From Lutibacter sp. (lineage in GTDB: Bacteria; Bacteroidota; Bacteroidia; Flavobacteriales; Flavobacteriaceae), in contig JAUXPH010000045.1 in the NCBI GenBank assembly GCA_030683995.1, positions 1 through 64,000 on the forward strand: a stretch of 64,000 nucleotides of DNA, written 5' to 3'. Position numbers and translations under genes: made by a program. Position 1 is the first letter of the stretch; every line of letters starts with the position of its first letter. The notes under the pieces are model-generated. The model did no database searches and had not been told where the DNA came from. It was given only the letters and a program-made list of their open reading frames with translations. This document shows, one piece after another, positions 1 through 9,230 of this stretch.

Positions 1-10
1 CAAACAGTTC

Positions 11-95
11 GTCCCTCTGGGACTAAAAAAGCTCCATAGGAGCGAAATGTTTGTAGAAAAACGGAAAAATTCAGTAATTAAAGCCCCATCGGGGC
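11..95. repeat. Cluster of three REP-like short palindromes
   Basis: Three 13-base hairpins share the plan of a 5-bp arm, 3-base loop and 5-bp arm: GTCCCTCTGGGAC at 11-23, GCTCCATAGGAGC at 31-43 and GCCCCATCGGGGC at 83-95. The last two are followed by GA and then a TTGT-containing stretch (GAAATGTTTGTAGA, GACCTGATTGT). Covarying arms with constant geometry point to a dispersed extragenic palindrome family. Similar GC-rich palindromes are common between genes in Bacteroidota. No REP-associated transposase is present in the window. Confidence 0.7.
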
Positions 96-135
96 GACCT
101 GATTGTTTTGAAAAATTTAACCGGACAATAATGAA

Positions 136-181
136 AAAAAATATAAAATTAACTCATTAAAAAATATAAAATTAACTCATT
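136..181. repeat. Exact 23-bp tandem duplication
   Basis: The same 23-base AT-rich unit, ending in TTAACTCATT, occurs twice back to back at 136-158 and 159-181. No coding function is evident. The rest of the stretch up to 422 holds no gene I can support. Confidence 0.8.
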
Positions 182-422
182 GGGCGCAATTACTAAAAAT
201 CACAATTTCTAAAAAATAATCACATCCAGAGAAAAAAAAAAGAGTTGTTTGGTGCTATTTTTGGTTTGCTTCACTTGTTCAACATTTGATCTTGGGTCAC
301 TTAGTTTTTATTATAAAGTTAGGCTGCATAATATTCATAAAAAAATATGTTCCCGCCTGTCGGCAGAGATGTCTATGTGGTTTAAAAATATAAAAAATGA
401 ATTACACCCAACGGGCATAAAA

Positions 423-1796
423 TTATAAATTATCTATTGGAGCATATTTCGGCACTAAAATTTTCATGACAACCCAGGCCAAAAGATAGGCTAAGGCACA
501 AATAACAAACATAATTGTATAGCCGGTTTGAATGTGTCCTGATTTTTCATAATAATCAAACAAATAACCGCCTAATTTAGTTACCAATACACCACCAATT
601 CCACCGGCCATGCCGCCAATTCCAATCACCGATCCAATCGTTTTTTTGGGAAAAAGATCCGATACAGTAGTGAAAATATTAGCAGACCATGCCTGATGGG
701 CTGAAGCACCAACACCAATTAAGACAACTGGGATCCAGAAACTAATAGATCCTAGTGGCTGTGCTAATAAAACAACCAAAGGAAATAAGGCAATAAAAAA
801 CATTGCTTTAAGTCTTCCGTCATAAGGGGTGTATCCTTTTCTGATAAAATAAATGGGAAACCATCCTCCAAAAATACTTCCAACCATCGTCATACTATAC
901 AGTACCGTTAATGGAAAAACAATAGCTGTTCCTTTCATATCAAATTGAGCTTCAAGATATTTTGGCAACCAAAATAAAAAGAACCACCAAATTCCATCGG
1001 TCATAAATTTTCCAAAAACAAAAGCCCATGTTTGCTTGTATCTTAATAATTTAAACCACGAGACCTTTTCTTCTTCAGTCGCCTCAATGTTTTCAGTTAT
1101 TACTGCTTCATCAATATGAATATAATCATATTCAGCTTTTGATAATCTTTTTTGCTTTGAAGGGGTTTCATAAAATATAAGCCAGAAAATTACCCACAGA
1201 AAACCAATGGCTCCAACAAGTATAAATGCAAACTCCCAACCATAATTTATGGCGATAAAAGGAACTGTTAAAGGTGCTAAAATAGCTCCAACATTAGTGC
1301 CTGAATTAAAAATACCGGTGGCAAACGATCGTTCTTTTTTGGGAAAATATTCGGCGACCGCTTTTATCGCTGCAGGAAAATTTCCTGATTCTCCAAATCC
1401 CAAAACTGCCCGTGACAACATAAAACCAGCAATCGAAATAGGAACTGCCCCTACTCCAATCCAAACCATAAAAGTAGATAAAGCCGTACCAATAGGTAAA
1501 GAATAGGCATGCATAATGGCTCCTAGTGACCACACCGTAATTGCTAAAATATATCCTTTTTTGGTGCCTAATCTATCAATTATTCTTCCCGCAAAAAGCA
1601 TTGAAATGGCATAAATAAACTGAAAAACTGCCGTGATATTAGCATAATCACTGTTGGACCATCCAAATTCTTTGGATAAACTGGGGGCCAAAAGACTTAG
1701 CACTTGTCTATCAAGATAATTTACGGTAGTTGCAAAAAAGAGTAACCCACAAATGGTCCACCTATATTTTCCTATTGCTTTATTTGTTTCGGTCAT
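423..1796 (-). CDS. exuT: Hexuronate MFS transporter (ExuT-like)
   Basis: This 457-residue major facilitator protein has about twelve hydrophobic segments and the N-terminal pattern NYLDRQVLSLLAP, typical of the anion:cation symporter group that takes up glucuronate and galacturonate. A charged loop around residues 215-240 separates the two halves. It is the last gene of a six-gene minus-strand hexuronate operon, 72 bp after uxaC, which strongly suggests it is the uptake step. Its substrate is inferred from family and context; related members carry tartrate or other sugar acids. Confidence 0.88.
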   Translation of the reverse strand: MTETNKAIGKYRWTICGLLFFATTVNYLDRQVLSLLAPSLSKEFGWSNSDYANITAVFQFIYAISMLFAGRIIDRLGTKKGYILAITVWSLGAIMHAYSLPIGTALSTFMVWIGVGAVPISIAGFMLSRAVLGFGESGNFPAAIKAVAEYFPKKERSFATGIFNSGTNVGAILAPLTVPFIAINYGWEFAFILVGAIGFLWVIFWLIFYETPSKQKRLSKAEYDYIHIDEAVITENIEATEEEKVSWFKLLRYKQTWAFVFGKFMTDGIWWFFLFWLPKYLEAQFDMKGTAIVFPLTVLYSMTMVGSIFGGWFPIYFIRKGYTPYDGRLKAMFFIALFPLVVLLAQPLGSISFWIPVVLIGVGASAHQAWSANIFTTVSDLFPKKTIGSVIGIGGMAGGIGGVLVTKLGGYLFDYYEKSGHIQTGYTIMFVICALAYLLAWVVMKILVPKYAPIDNL

Positions 1797-1868
1797 TTGT
1801 TTGGTTTTTTTAGGTCCGTCAGAAAATAGTTGTCTTTTTTATCCTGAATTGAGATGTGTGCTTAAAAT

Positions 1869-3275
1869 TTAAATATTAAAATAGTTCGAGGCGTTTTTAA
1901 AGCAAATGGCTTCTACCATATTTCCAATAAGTGCCATATCATTGGGCAATTCTCCTTTTTGAATTTCTTCACCCAATACATTGCACAAAATACGTCTGAA
2001 ATATTCGTGTCTGGGAAAAGAAAGAAAACTTCTTGAATCGGTTACCATTCCGACAAATCGACTCAATAAACCAAAATTTGAAAGTACGTTCATTTGTTTT
2101 TCCATGCCGTCTTTTTGGTCTAAAAACCACCAAGCCGCTCCATATTGCATTTTTCCTGCAACTTTGCCATCGTTGAAATTAGCCGCCATCGATGCGAACA
2201 TTTCACTGTCACGGGGATTCAAATTATATACTATGGTGTTAGTCAATCCATCACATTGACTTAATCTTCCGAAGAACTTACTCATATTATCAGCCATGTT
2301 CAAATCGCCAAGAGAATCAAATCCTTGATCAGGACCAATATCATTTAGCATTTTGGCATTGTTGTCTCTAATTGCGCCAACATGAAATTGTTGTGCCCAA
2401 GATTTGGCTTTATTCATCAAAGCCAATTCAAATAAAACAGCCGATTTGTATTTATTCATTTCAAGAACAGAAACTGCCTCACCTTTCATGGCGCTTACAA
2501 AAATGGCGTTTACTTCGGTTGGGGCGTATTCCTCACCATAAAAATTAGCGTGTCCGTGATCAGAAATTCGACAACCCATTGCATGAAAGAAATCGTGACG
2601 TTCTTGTAGTGCTTGAATTAAAATTGAAAAATCAGCAATGGAATGCCCTACTGCTTTTTCTAGTTTTCGAATCCAATTAATAAAAAATTGACCTTTCTCA
2701 ATTTCCGTTGCTTTGTCAGGACGAAATGTAGGTAAAACAGTGATTTCAAAATTATCCTCTTGCAATTGTTTGTGGTACCGCAAATCATCAGTTGGATCAT
2801 CAGTAGTTCCTATAACTGCAACATTCATTTTGCGAAGCAAATTCTTAACGCTATATTCTGGTTTTTTTAATAACTCATTACATTGGTTGTAAATTGATTC
2901 GGCAGAATCTGAATTCAACAAAGATGTAATTCCAAAATAATTTTTTAACTCCAAATGAGTCCAATGGTACAAAGGGTTCCTTAGGGTATAAGGAACTGTT
3001 TCTGCCCATTTGGTAAATTTTTCATAATCGCTTGCCTCACCTGAGATAAATTTTTCATCCACACCATTAGCACGCATGGCCCTGTATTTATAATGGTCCC
3101 CATCAATCCAAATCTGAGCTAAATTCTCAAATTGGCGATCTTCGGCAATGTCCTTTGGAGACAAATGACAGTGGTAATCAAAAATAGGTTGCGCTTTTGC
3201 ATAGTTATGATACAGCGTTCTTGCTGCTTGACTGTGAAGCAAAAAATTATCAGTAATAAATATTTTTTCAGACAT
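1869..3275 (-). CDS. uxaC: Glucuronate isomerase (uronate isomerase)
   Basis: This 468-residue protein matches the full length of uronate isomerases, an amidohydrolase-superfamily branch that converts D-glucuronate to D-fructuronate and D-galacturonate to D-tagaturonate. The N-terminal metal-binding motif DYHCHLSP places histidines at residues 35 and 37, and TTDDPTDDL in the middle and GMVTDSRSF near the C-terminus are typical. It starts five bases after the uxuA stop, so the two are very likely co-transcribed. It is the entry reaction of the pathway encoded here. Confidence 0.96.
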   Translation of the reverse strand: MSEKIFITDNFLLHSQAARTLYHNYAKAQPIFDYHCHLSPKDIAEDRQFENLAQIWIDGDHYKYRAMRANGVDEKFISGEASDYEKFTKWAETVPYTLRNPLYHWTHLELKNYFGITSLLNSDSAESIYNQCNELLKKPEYSVKNLLRKMNVAVIGTTDDPTDDLRYHKQLQEDNFEITVLPTFRPDKATEIEKGQFFINWIRKLEKAVGHSIADFSILIQALQERHDFFHAMGCRISDHGHANFYGEEYAPTEVNAIFVSAMKGEAVSVLEMNKYKSAVLFELALMNKAKSWAQQFHVGAIRDNNAKMLNDIGPDQGFDSLGDLNMADNMSKFFGRLSQCDGLTNTIVYNLNPRDSEMFASMAANFNDGKVAGKMQYGAAWWFLDQKDGMEKQMNVLSNFGLLSRFVGMVTDSRSFLSFPRHEYFRRILCNVLGEEIQKGELPNDMALIGNMVEAICFKNASNYFNI

Positions 3276-3280
3276 ATTAT

Positions 3281-4441
3281 TTAAAATAAACTTCGTTCTA
3301 TTCCAATTTCTAAACCTCTCAATTCTGCCAAGCCTCGCAAACGACCTATTCCTGAATATCCTGGATTGGTTTTTTTATTCAAATCGTCCAACATTTGATG
3401 CCCATGATCTGGTCGCATTGGGATGATTCTTTTCGTTTGATTTTGCATTTTCAGAATAGATTTAACAACTTCAAACATATCTACATCCCCTTCGAGATGA
3501 TTGGCTTCATAGAAATTTCCCTCTGCATCGCGTTGTGTGCTTCTTAAATGAATAAAATTCATTTTTTCTCCATGACGATCTATAATTCCAGGCAAATCAT
3601 TTTCGGCAATAACACCATAAGAGCCTGTACACATACAAAATCCATTGGATGGCGAATCAATTGCATTTAGCAAATGTATTAAATCAGCTTCCGTGCTTAC
3701 CACTCTAGGCAAACCTAAAATTGGATAAGGAGGATCATCAGGATGAATCGCCATTTTTACTCCTACACTCTCAGCTACAGGAACTATTTCTTGCAAGAAA
3801 TAATATAAATTTTCTTTTAATTTATTGGCATCAATATTATCATATCCTTGAAGTACTTTTAAGAAATCTTCAACAGTATAGGATTCTTCCGCACCCGGTA
3901 AACCTGCAATAATGTTTTGTTGCAATTTTACTTTTTCCGCATCGGACAACTTTTCAAAAGTAACTTTCGCTTTCGCTTTTTGCGCTTCTGAATAAGTTGT
4001 AGCTGCTTCAGGTCTTATTAAAATAAACAATTCAAATGCAGCAAATTCATTGATATCAAAACGCAAGGCTTTCGAACCGTCTGGCATTTCGTAAGATAAA
4101 TCGGTTCTGGACCAATCTAAAATAGGCATAAAATTATAACAAACAATATTAATACCACATGCTGCTAAGTTTTTGATGCTTTGCTTGTAGTTTTCTATAT
4201 ATTTCAAATAATCACCTGATTGTTTTTTGATGTCCTCGTGCACTGGAATACTTTCTACTACCGAAAAAGTCAATCCTGCAGCTTCTACTTCATTTTTTCT
4301 CTTCATAATTTCATCTACTTCCCACACTTCACCATTTTTAATATGGTGCAAAGCAGTAACAATTCCAGTTGCGCCGGCTTGTCTGACGTCAGATAATTTC
4401 ACAGGGTCGTTGGGACCGTACCATCTCCATGTTTGTTCCAT
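3281..4441 (-). CDS. uxuA: Mannonate dehydratase
   Basis: This 386-residue enzyme removes water from D-mannonate to give 2-keto-3-deoxygluconate. It has the family start [14 protein letters not shown], the metal-site segment [16 protein letters not shown] and the CMCTGSYG segment, and ends with the conserved region [15 protein letters not shown]. Length is normal for UxuA. It lies 23 bp after the SDR reductase gene that makes its substrate and 5 bp before uxaC, consistent with one operon. Confidence 0.96.
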   Translation of the reverse strand: MEQTWRWYGPNDPVKLSDVRQAGATGIVTALHHIKNGEVWEVDEIMKRKNEVEAAGLTFSVVESIPVHEDIKKQSGDYLKYIENYKQSIKNLAACGINIVCYNFMPILDWSRTDLSYEMPDGSKALRFDINEFAAFELFILIRPEAATTYSEAQKAKAKVTFEKLSDAEKVKLQQNIIAGLPGAEESYTVEDFLKVLQGYDNIDANKLKENLYYFLQEIVPVAESVGVKMAIHPDDPPYPILGLPRVVSTEADLIHLLNAIDSPSNGFCMCTGSYGVIAENDLPGIIDRHGEKMNFIHLRSTQRDAEGNFYEANHLEGDVDMFEVVKSILKMQNQTKRIIPMRPDHGHQMLDDLNKKTNPGYSGIGRLRGLAELRGLEIGIERSLF

Positions 4442-4464
4442 TTTTATCTCTTTTAATTGTATTA

Positions 4465-5277
4465 TTAAATACTTGAAGCACCAAAACCACCATCAACGTG
4501 AACAACGATTCCAGTTACAAACTTGGACATATCACTACATAAAAATAATAATGCGCCATCCAAATCTTGAGGCACACCAAATCTTCCCATTGGTGTATGT
4601 TCGATAATTTTTTCTCCTCTTGGTGTTAATCCTCCTTCTGGATTGAGCAATAAAGCCCTGTTTTGCTCTCCAATAAAAAACCCTGGTGCAATCGCATTGA
4701 CACGCAATCTTTCGCCGTATTTCCCGGCTAATTCAACTGACATCCATTTAGTGAAATTATCAATAGCCGCTTTTGAAGCTGAATAACCCACCACTCTGGA
4801 CAAAGGTCTTTGAGCTGATGCTGAGGAAATATTAATAATAATTCCTGATTTTTGTTTTGCGAAAATTTCAGAAAATACTTGGGAAGGTAACATGGTTCCA
4901 ATAATATTTAAATCCAAAACCTTTTGCAAATGTGCCAATTGCATATCATAAATAGCCTGATCTGGATCAATCGTTGCACCTGGCATATTTCCACCTGCAG
5001 CATTGATTAAGATATCCAAACGACCGTGTTTTTCCATTACAAAATCTTTGGCTGCTTCTAGGTCTTCTTTACTCAGTACATTAGCTTGTACAGCAAAAGC
5101 TTCTCCTCCAACTGCAACTACTCTGGTAACGGTAGCTTCAGCTTTTTCCATTGTAAGTCCTAAAATTCCTGTGATAACCCCTTGTTTAGCTAATACCATA
5201 GCCATATTACTTCCCAAAACACCACCGCCACCGGTGATAAGAGCTACTTTTCCTTTTAGATTAAATAATTCATTCAT
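4465..5277 (-). CDS. SDR-type D-mannonate oxidoreductase (fructuronate reductase)
   Basis: This 270-residue short-chain dehydrogenase/reductase has the nucleotide motif TGGGGVLG at residues 15-22, NAAGG at 92-96 and the catalytic YSASK with Tyr165 and Lys169 after Ser151/152. The C-terminal VDGGFGA is usual for classical SDRs. Position between kdgK/eda and uxuA/uxaC indicates NAD(P)H-dependent reduction of fructuronate to mannonate, replacing the long-chain UxuB of E. coli. This substitution is known in Bacteroidota; the substrate here is inferred from the operon. Confidence 0.88.
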   Translation of the reverse strand: MNELFNLKGKVALITGGGGVLGSNMAMVLAKQGVITGILGLTMEKAEATVTRVVAVGGEAFAVQANVLSKEDLEAAKDFVMEKHGRLDILINAAGGNMPGATIDPDQAIYDMQLAHLQKVLDLNIIGTMLPSQVFSEIFAKQKSGIIINISSASAQRPLSRVVGYSASKAAIDNFTKWMSVELAGKYGERLRVNAIAPGFFIGEQNRALLLNPEGGLTPRGEKIIEHTPMGRFGVPQDLDGALLFLCSDMSKFVTGIVVHVDGGFGASSI

Positions 5278-5302
5278 CTGCTTTTATTTTTTTTATTGTT
5301 TA

Positions 5303-5974
5303 TTATCTGTTTTTCTGCTTTTTTATTATTTCGAATGTGGCTTTAATTTTCAATTCCAACGCCTTGAAATCTTTCTGCTTTAAAATAGCTTTCGTAATCA
5401 ATTGGGAACCAATCCCAAGACATACCACTCCTGCTTTATACCAAGCCGTTAGATTAGCTTCATTGAGTTCAACACCACCTGTTGGCATCAATTTCAGCCA
5501 GGGCATTGGTCCTTTTACTGCAGAAACAAAATCAGGCCCTAATACTGCTCCCGGAAATATTTTTATAATCTCCGCTCCCATATCTTCTGCTTTTGAAATT
5601 TCGGTTAAGGTCCCACAGCCCGGAATCCAATACAGTTCTTTTTCATTGGCATAAACGGCTATTTCTTTTTTTAAGATTGGGGATACTAAAAAGTCTGCTC
5701 CGGCTTCAGCAAAATCCTTGGCAGTAGCTGCATTCAAAATAGTTCCGGCTCCCAATAAGAGATTCAGCTTATTTTCGTCTATATATTTTCTCAAAGACTT
5801 GAAAACCTGAAGGGCATTTGCCCCTCTGTTAGTGAATTCAAATGCTGTTACCCCACTATTATAACAGGCCTGAACAACATCTTTACTCAGAGCAGCATCA
5901 GGGCTATAAAAAACAGGAATCATACCCGCTTCCAGTAAAATTTTCGATACTATACTTTTTGTTTTTTTAATCAT
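5303..5974 (-). CDS. eda: KDPG/KHG aldolase
   Basis: This 223-residue class I aldolase cleaves 2-keto-3-deoxy-6-phosphogluconate to pyruvate and glyceraldehyde-3-phosphate. The active-site pattern is complete: Glu46 and Arg50 in FEFTNR, GAGTIL at 75-80 and the Schiff-base Lys138 in IIKIFPG. The PTGGVEL phosphate-binding segment follows. It lies 43 bp after kdgK, whose product is its substrate, and 25 bp before the SDR gene. Confidence 0.95.
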   Translation of the reverse strand: MIKKTKSIVSKILLEAGMIPVFYSPDAALSKDVVQACYNSGVTAFEFTNRGANALQVFKSLRKYIDENKLNLLLGAGTILNAATAKDFAEAGADFLVSPILKKEIAVYANEKELYWIPGCGTLTEISKAEDMGAEIIKIFPGAVLGPDFVSAVKGPMPWLKLMPTGGVELNEANLTAWYKAGVVCLGIGSQLITKAILKQKDFKALELKIKATFEIIKKQKNR

Positions 5975-6017
5975 CTTAATTATTGTTTAAATAGCTAAAC
6001 GCTATTTATAATTTCAT

Positions 6018-7025
6018 TTATCGTACTATTCTACCTCCACTGGCTCCGTTCATTAAGGCTTTCACTTCTTCTACATTGGCCAAATTGATATCTCCCGCTA
6101 TAGAATGTTTTAGGCAGGAAGCAGCGATCGCAAACTCTAATGCACCTTGAGGATCATCAGGCCATTGGATCATTCCAAAAATAATACCCGCCATAAAGGC
6201 ATCGCCGGCTCCTATCCGGTCTACAATGTGACTGATGTTGTAACTTTTAGATTCGAACATTTCTTTTCCGTTCCATAAAACCGCGCTTATCCCATTCGAA
6301 GAGGCATTCGCATCATATCGTGTTGTGGAAACTATTGTTTTAAGCTTAGGAAATATATCCATCCATTTTCTAAAAACGGTTTCCAAAGTATCCGAAGCGA
6401 TAAGTTTGATATTGAGACATTTATCTGAATCTTCAATGCCACCCGAGAGAACATCACAATACTGAATCAAATCAGGCATTATTTCAGCTGCTTTTTTTCC
6501 GTAATTCCACAAACTAGGTCGGTAATTTAAATCGGCTGAAATGATAAGTCCCATACGGCTAGCGACAATTAAGGCTTCTTCACAAACTTCTGCCAACTCA
6601 AGACTTAGCGCAGCAGTAATTCCGGACCAATGAAACCAATCGGCAGTTTTAAAAATAGATTCCCAATTAATCATCCCTTTTTTGAGTTGCGAAAAGGAAG
6701 AACCACTTCGGTCATATAAAACCTTTCCAGCCCGCTCTGAAGCACCATGTTCAAAATAGTAAACCCCTAATCGGCTCCCTTGATTCACAACTGTTGATGC
6801 TACACCAAAGGATCTCATCATATTTATAGAAGAAGATCCGAGATCGTTATCAGGAACTGATGTAACAAATTGCGCCTCCAAACCTAATATCGACAATGAC
6901 ACTGCCACATTAGCCTCAGCACCACCGTAATATAAATCCAAACTGCTCGCTTGAGAAAGACGTAAATGATCGGGAGGGGAAAGTCGCATTAGTATTTCTC
7001 CGAAGGTGATAATCTTTTTATTCAT
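6018..7025 (-). CDS. kdgK: 2-keto-3-deoxygluconate kinase (PfkB family)
   Basis: This ribokinase-family sugar kinase phosphorylates KDG to KDPG. It has the N-terminal GEILMRLSPP motif, the YYGGAEANVAVSLS substrate-binding stretch and the C-terminal DRIGAGDAFMAG anion-hole/catalytic motif. I place the start at ATG 7025 (335 residues, beginning MNKKIITFGEIL). The longer reading frame back to 7079 would run through the putative promoter and has no homology-like extension. It is the first gene of the minus-strand hexuronate operon. Confidence 0.94.
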   Translation of the reverse strand: MNKKIITFGEILMRLSPPDHLRLSQASSLDLYYGGAEANVAVSLSILGLEAQFVTSVPDNDLGSSSINMMRSFGVASTVVNQGSRLGVYYFEHGASERAGKVLYDRSGSSFSQLKKGMINWESIFKTADWFHWSGITAALSLELAEVCEEALIVASRMGLIISADLNYRPSLWNYGKKAAEIMPDLIQYCDVLSGGIEDSDKCLNIKLIASDTLETVFRKWMDIFPKLKTIVSTTRYDANASSNGISAVLWNGKEMFESKSYNISHIVDRIGAGDAFMAGIIFGMIQWPDDPQGALEFAIAASCLKHSIAGDINLANVEEVKALMNGASGGRIVR

Positions 7026-7037
7026 AATTATTAATTT

Positions 7038-7051
7038 CGTGTCCGCACACG
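7038..7051. promoter_or_regulatory. Candidate operator palindrome in the kdgK leader
   Basis: CGTGT-CCGC-ACACG forms an inverted repeat with 5-bp arms, GC-rich against an AT-rich background. It lies between the presumed kdgK -7 element (7059-7066) and the start codon at 7025, where a repressor would block transcription. The divergent LacI-type protein at 7152 is the obvious candidate ligand-responsive binder. Placement is seen; function is inference. Confidence 0.4.
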
Positions 7052-7058
7052 CATATTG

Positions 7059-7066
7059 CAAATGTA
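7059..7066 (-). promoter_or_regulatory. Putative -7 element for the hexuronate operon
   Basis: On the minus strand the bases read TACATTTG, matching the Bacteroidota -7 consensus TAnnTTTG, 33 bases upstream of the kdgK ATG. No well-spaced -33 TTG is obvious, which would fit a regulated promoter. Confidence 0.5.
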
Positions 7067-7107
7067 AATAAAATATCAAATAAAACAGCTTTTAAATTAA
7101 ATAAATA

Positions 7108-7115
7108 TATTTTTG
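7108..7115 (+). promoter_or_regulatory. Putative -7 element for the LacI-type regulator gene
   Basis: TATTTTTG fits TAnnTTTG and ends 36 bases before the ATG at 7152. The two divergent promoters share a 126-bp intergenic region, so one bound regulator could affect both directions. Confidence 0.5.
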
Positions 7116-7151
7116 TATGGAAAAGAGATTAAGTCTAAATATTGAACAGTA

Positions 7152-8174
7152 ATGATAACGATAAAGAAGATTGCGGAAATTGCTAATGTTTCTCCAGGTA
7201 CGGTGGACAGAATAATTCATAACCGGGGTCAAGTATCACAAGAGAATGTAGATAAAGTAAACGCTATTATTAAGGAATATGGCTTTAAAAAAAATATCTT
7301 TGCAAGTAACCTTGCCTTTAATAAAAAATTTCGTTTTGTAGTTTTCCTACCTAAAAATGAGGGATTAGAGTATTGGCAGGCGCCTATTGATGGAATTGAA
7401 AAAGCTTCAGAGGAATTCAGCCGATTTGGGGTTATTATCGATTATAATTTTTATAAATACGATTCTGTTTCCTTCAAAAAAATGGCTCTCAAAGTACTCA
7501 CATTAGATTGTGACGGTTTGTTGTTTGCCCCTATTTTTAAAGAGGATTCTATTCTTTTTCTTGATGAATTCAAAAAGAAAAAAATACCTATTGTAATGAT
7601 TGATTCCAATATCAAAGAAATTGAAGGGGTATCCTATATTGGGCAAGATGCCTTTAAAAGTGGTTATCTTGCAGCAAGACTGATAAGTTTTGCAAAAAAA
7701 GAGGAAAACAAAGTATTAATCATTAAATTAACCCGTGAAATTGAAAACACATCAGTTTACCTTCAAAGAATCAAGGGCTTCTATTCTTTTTTTGAAGATC
7801 ATGTAGATCTTACCAATTTTAAGTTTACAGAGATCAATATTGAAAATTCTGATGTTAATAAATTAAACACAAAAATGTTTGAAGGAGTTGACAGCATTTT
7901 TATACCAAATTCCCGGACTCACATTGTTGCGCAATTTTTAATGGAAAATAAAATTAAAGGTATCCGAATCGTGGGTTACGATTTACTTAAAAAAAATATT
8001 CAATTCTTGGAAGAAGGTACAATTGATTTTTTAATAAATCAAAAACCAGAAGAACAAGGATACCTGGGAATAAGTCATCTCTATAAAAAACTAGTGCTCA
8101 ACGAAGAGGTAGAAGAAACCTTCTATATGCCATTGGAAATTATAATTAAAGAAAATTACTATACCAGTCAGTAG
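7152..8174 (+). CDS. LacI-family transcriptional regulator of the hexuronate operon
   Basis: Residues 1-50 form a LacI-type helix-turn-helix with the recognition-helix pattern SPGTVDRIIHNRG seen in Bacteroidota members. The rest, to residue 340, resembles a periplasmic-binding-protein type sensor domain (IDGIEKASEEF, FAPIFKEDS, VSYIGQDAFKSGYLAARL, RIVGYDLLKKN). It is transcribed divergently from kdgK, the usual position for a local regulator. The inducer is probably a hexuronate or a pathway intermediate; this is inferred only from context. Confidence 0.88.
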   Translation: MITIKKIAEIANVSPGTVDRIIHNRGQVSQENVDKVNAIIKEYGFKKNIFASNLAFNKKFRFVVFLPKNEGLEYWQAPIDGIEKASEEFSRFGVIIDYNFYKYDSVSFKKMALKVLTLDCDGLLFAPIFKEDSILFLDEFKKKKIPIVMIDSNIKEIEGVSYIGQDAFKSGYLAARLISFAKKEENKVLIIKLTREIENTSVYLQRIKGFYSFFEDHVDLTNFKFTEINIENSDVNKLNTKMFEGVDSIFIPNSRTHIVAQFLMENKIKGIRIVGYDLLKKNIQFLEEGTIDFLINQKPEEQGYLGISHLYKKLVLNEEVEETFYMPLEIIIKENYYTSQ

Positions 8175-8590
8175 ATCAACAATAATATTGGTATTTAAAA
8201 AAAGAAAATTTATTGAATTAAAAATAACCTATAGCGCTGGCAGAGTTTATCTCTCGCTTTACCTATTAATTAAATGGCCACCAAATTTCAAGACTATGGA
8301 TGTTCTTTTTTTGATACCTCGTCCCTGGATTGCACCTGTATGGATTCCGATTGGGATATCATCAATCATCATTATTGCTGTTCTTCTTCTGACTTCAATT
8401 TTATAGGAAAATTTTCCACTAAATATTCTTTGGTAACAAAGAATTTCAAAAAATTATCGGTTTTAACCCCCACCCCCTGTTTTTTACAAAACCTTGTAAT
8501 ACCCGTTGGCAGTAATAAGAAAATTTGATTTTCAAAATAAAAATTCTTTATTAATTTGGAAAATGTTATCTATCTAGGTAACTTTTTTGA
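8175..8590. other. Gene-poor stretch after the LacI-type gene
   Basis: About 415 bases without a gene I can support. A short frame at 8296-8406 could encode a 36-residue peptide with one strongly hydrophobic helix (WIAPVWIPIG followed by Ile/Leu-rich residues). It has no recognisable ribosome-binding site and may be a remnant of a membrane protein. No repeat or RNA gene is apparent. Confidence 0.5.
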
Positions 8591-8608
8591 AAATTTAACG
8601 GCTATATA

Positions 8609-8941
8609 TTGAATAATTATAAACATGAGGTAGGAATTTATAAAGATTACTTTACTAATTTCAACAAAAAACAGCCTTTAATTGTATGAAAAAAGATAGA
8701 TTGGACTATTCTATTAATTCAAACAATGAAAATTGTTCCTGAAAAATATCTGAAACATCTTACTAACACTAATGGACTTTGGGAAATAAAAATTTCCGTA
8801 GGAAATGAAATTTTTAGAATATTCTGTTTCTTCGATGATGGAAACCTTATAATTTTATTAACCGGATTTCAGCAAAAAACGCCGAAAAATGAAATCAACA
8901 GAGCAGAAAAGCTAAAAACCGAGTATTATGAAAACAAATAA
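8609..8941 (+). pseudogene. HigB/RelE-like (Gp49 family) toxin gene interrupted by TGA
   Basis: From 8726 the frame reads MKIVPEKYLKHL, TNTNGLWEIKI and FRIFCFFDDGN, the C-terminal two thirds of a phage-Gp49/HigB-like mRNA interferase. The family normally has about 110 residues. The same frame continues upstream as KKIDWTILLIQT and, beyond a TGA at 8687-8689, as YKDYFTNFNKKQP, which also looks like this family. One in-frame stop therefore breaks an otherwise continuous gene. No upstream ATG is in frame; TTG at 8609 is a possible start. The 3' end overlaps the antitoxin start by 14 bp. A shortened 71-residue product from ATG 8726 is conceivable but would lack the N-terminal helices. Confidence 0.75.
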
Positions 8942-9230
8942 AATTATTAAATCATTCGATGCACATCTTACCGAAAATTATGGTAATGTTGGATCTGAAA
9001 CTAGAGATAAATTTGAAGAAGAGTTTGAAACTTTTAAAATTGGAGTTTTAATCCAGGAAGCTCGAAAAAGACAACATTTGACTCAAGAAGAACTTGCCAA
9101 AAAGGTTGGGACTACTAAAAATTATATTTCAAGAATTGAAAATAATGCAAGTAACATTAGACTTTCCACACTTATGAGAATTATAAAAGATGGACTGGGC
9201 GGAAATTTGAAATTATCATTGGATATTTAG
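8928..9230 (+). CDS. XRE-family antitoxin (HigA-like)
   Basis: This 100-residue protein has a Cro/CI-type helix-turn-helix at about residues 40-95 (EARKRQHLTQEELAKKVGTT, then NYISRIENN). Toxin-first order with a short overlap is the typical HigBA arrangement. HigA-type proteins bind their own promoter and neutralise the toxin. Here the antitoxin frame is intact while the toxin is interrupted, the expected path of decay for an addiction module. Confidence 0.85.
   Translation: MKTNKIIKSFDAHLTENYGNVGSETRDKFEEEFETFKIGVLIQEARKRQHLTQEELAKKVGTTKNYISRIENNASNIRLSTLMRIIKDGLGGNLKLSLDI

Noticed and set aside
8274-8528. Open frame of 84 codons with many Cys, Ser and Phe
   Set aside because: Composition is atypical, there is no Shine-Dalgarno-like or -7 signal, and it does not resemble any protein. 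The alternative frame with a hydrophobic helix is mentioned only as a weak possibility.
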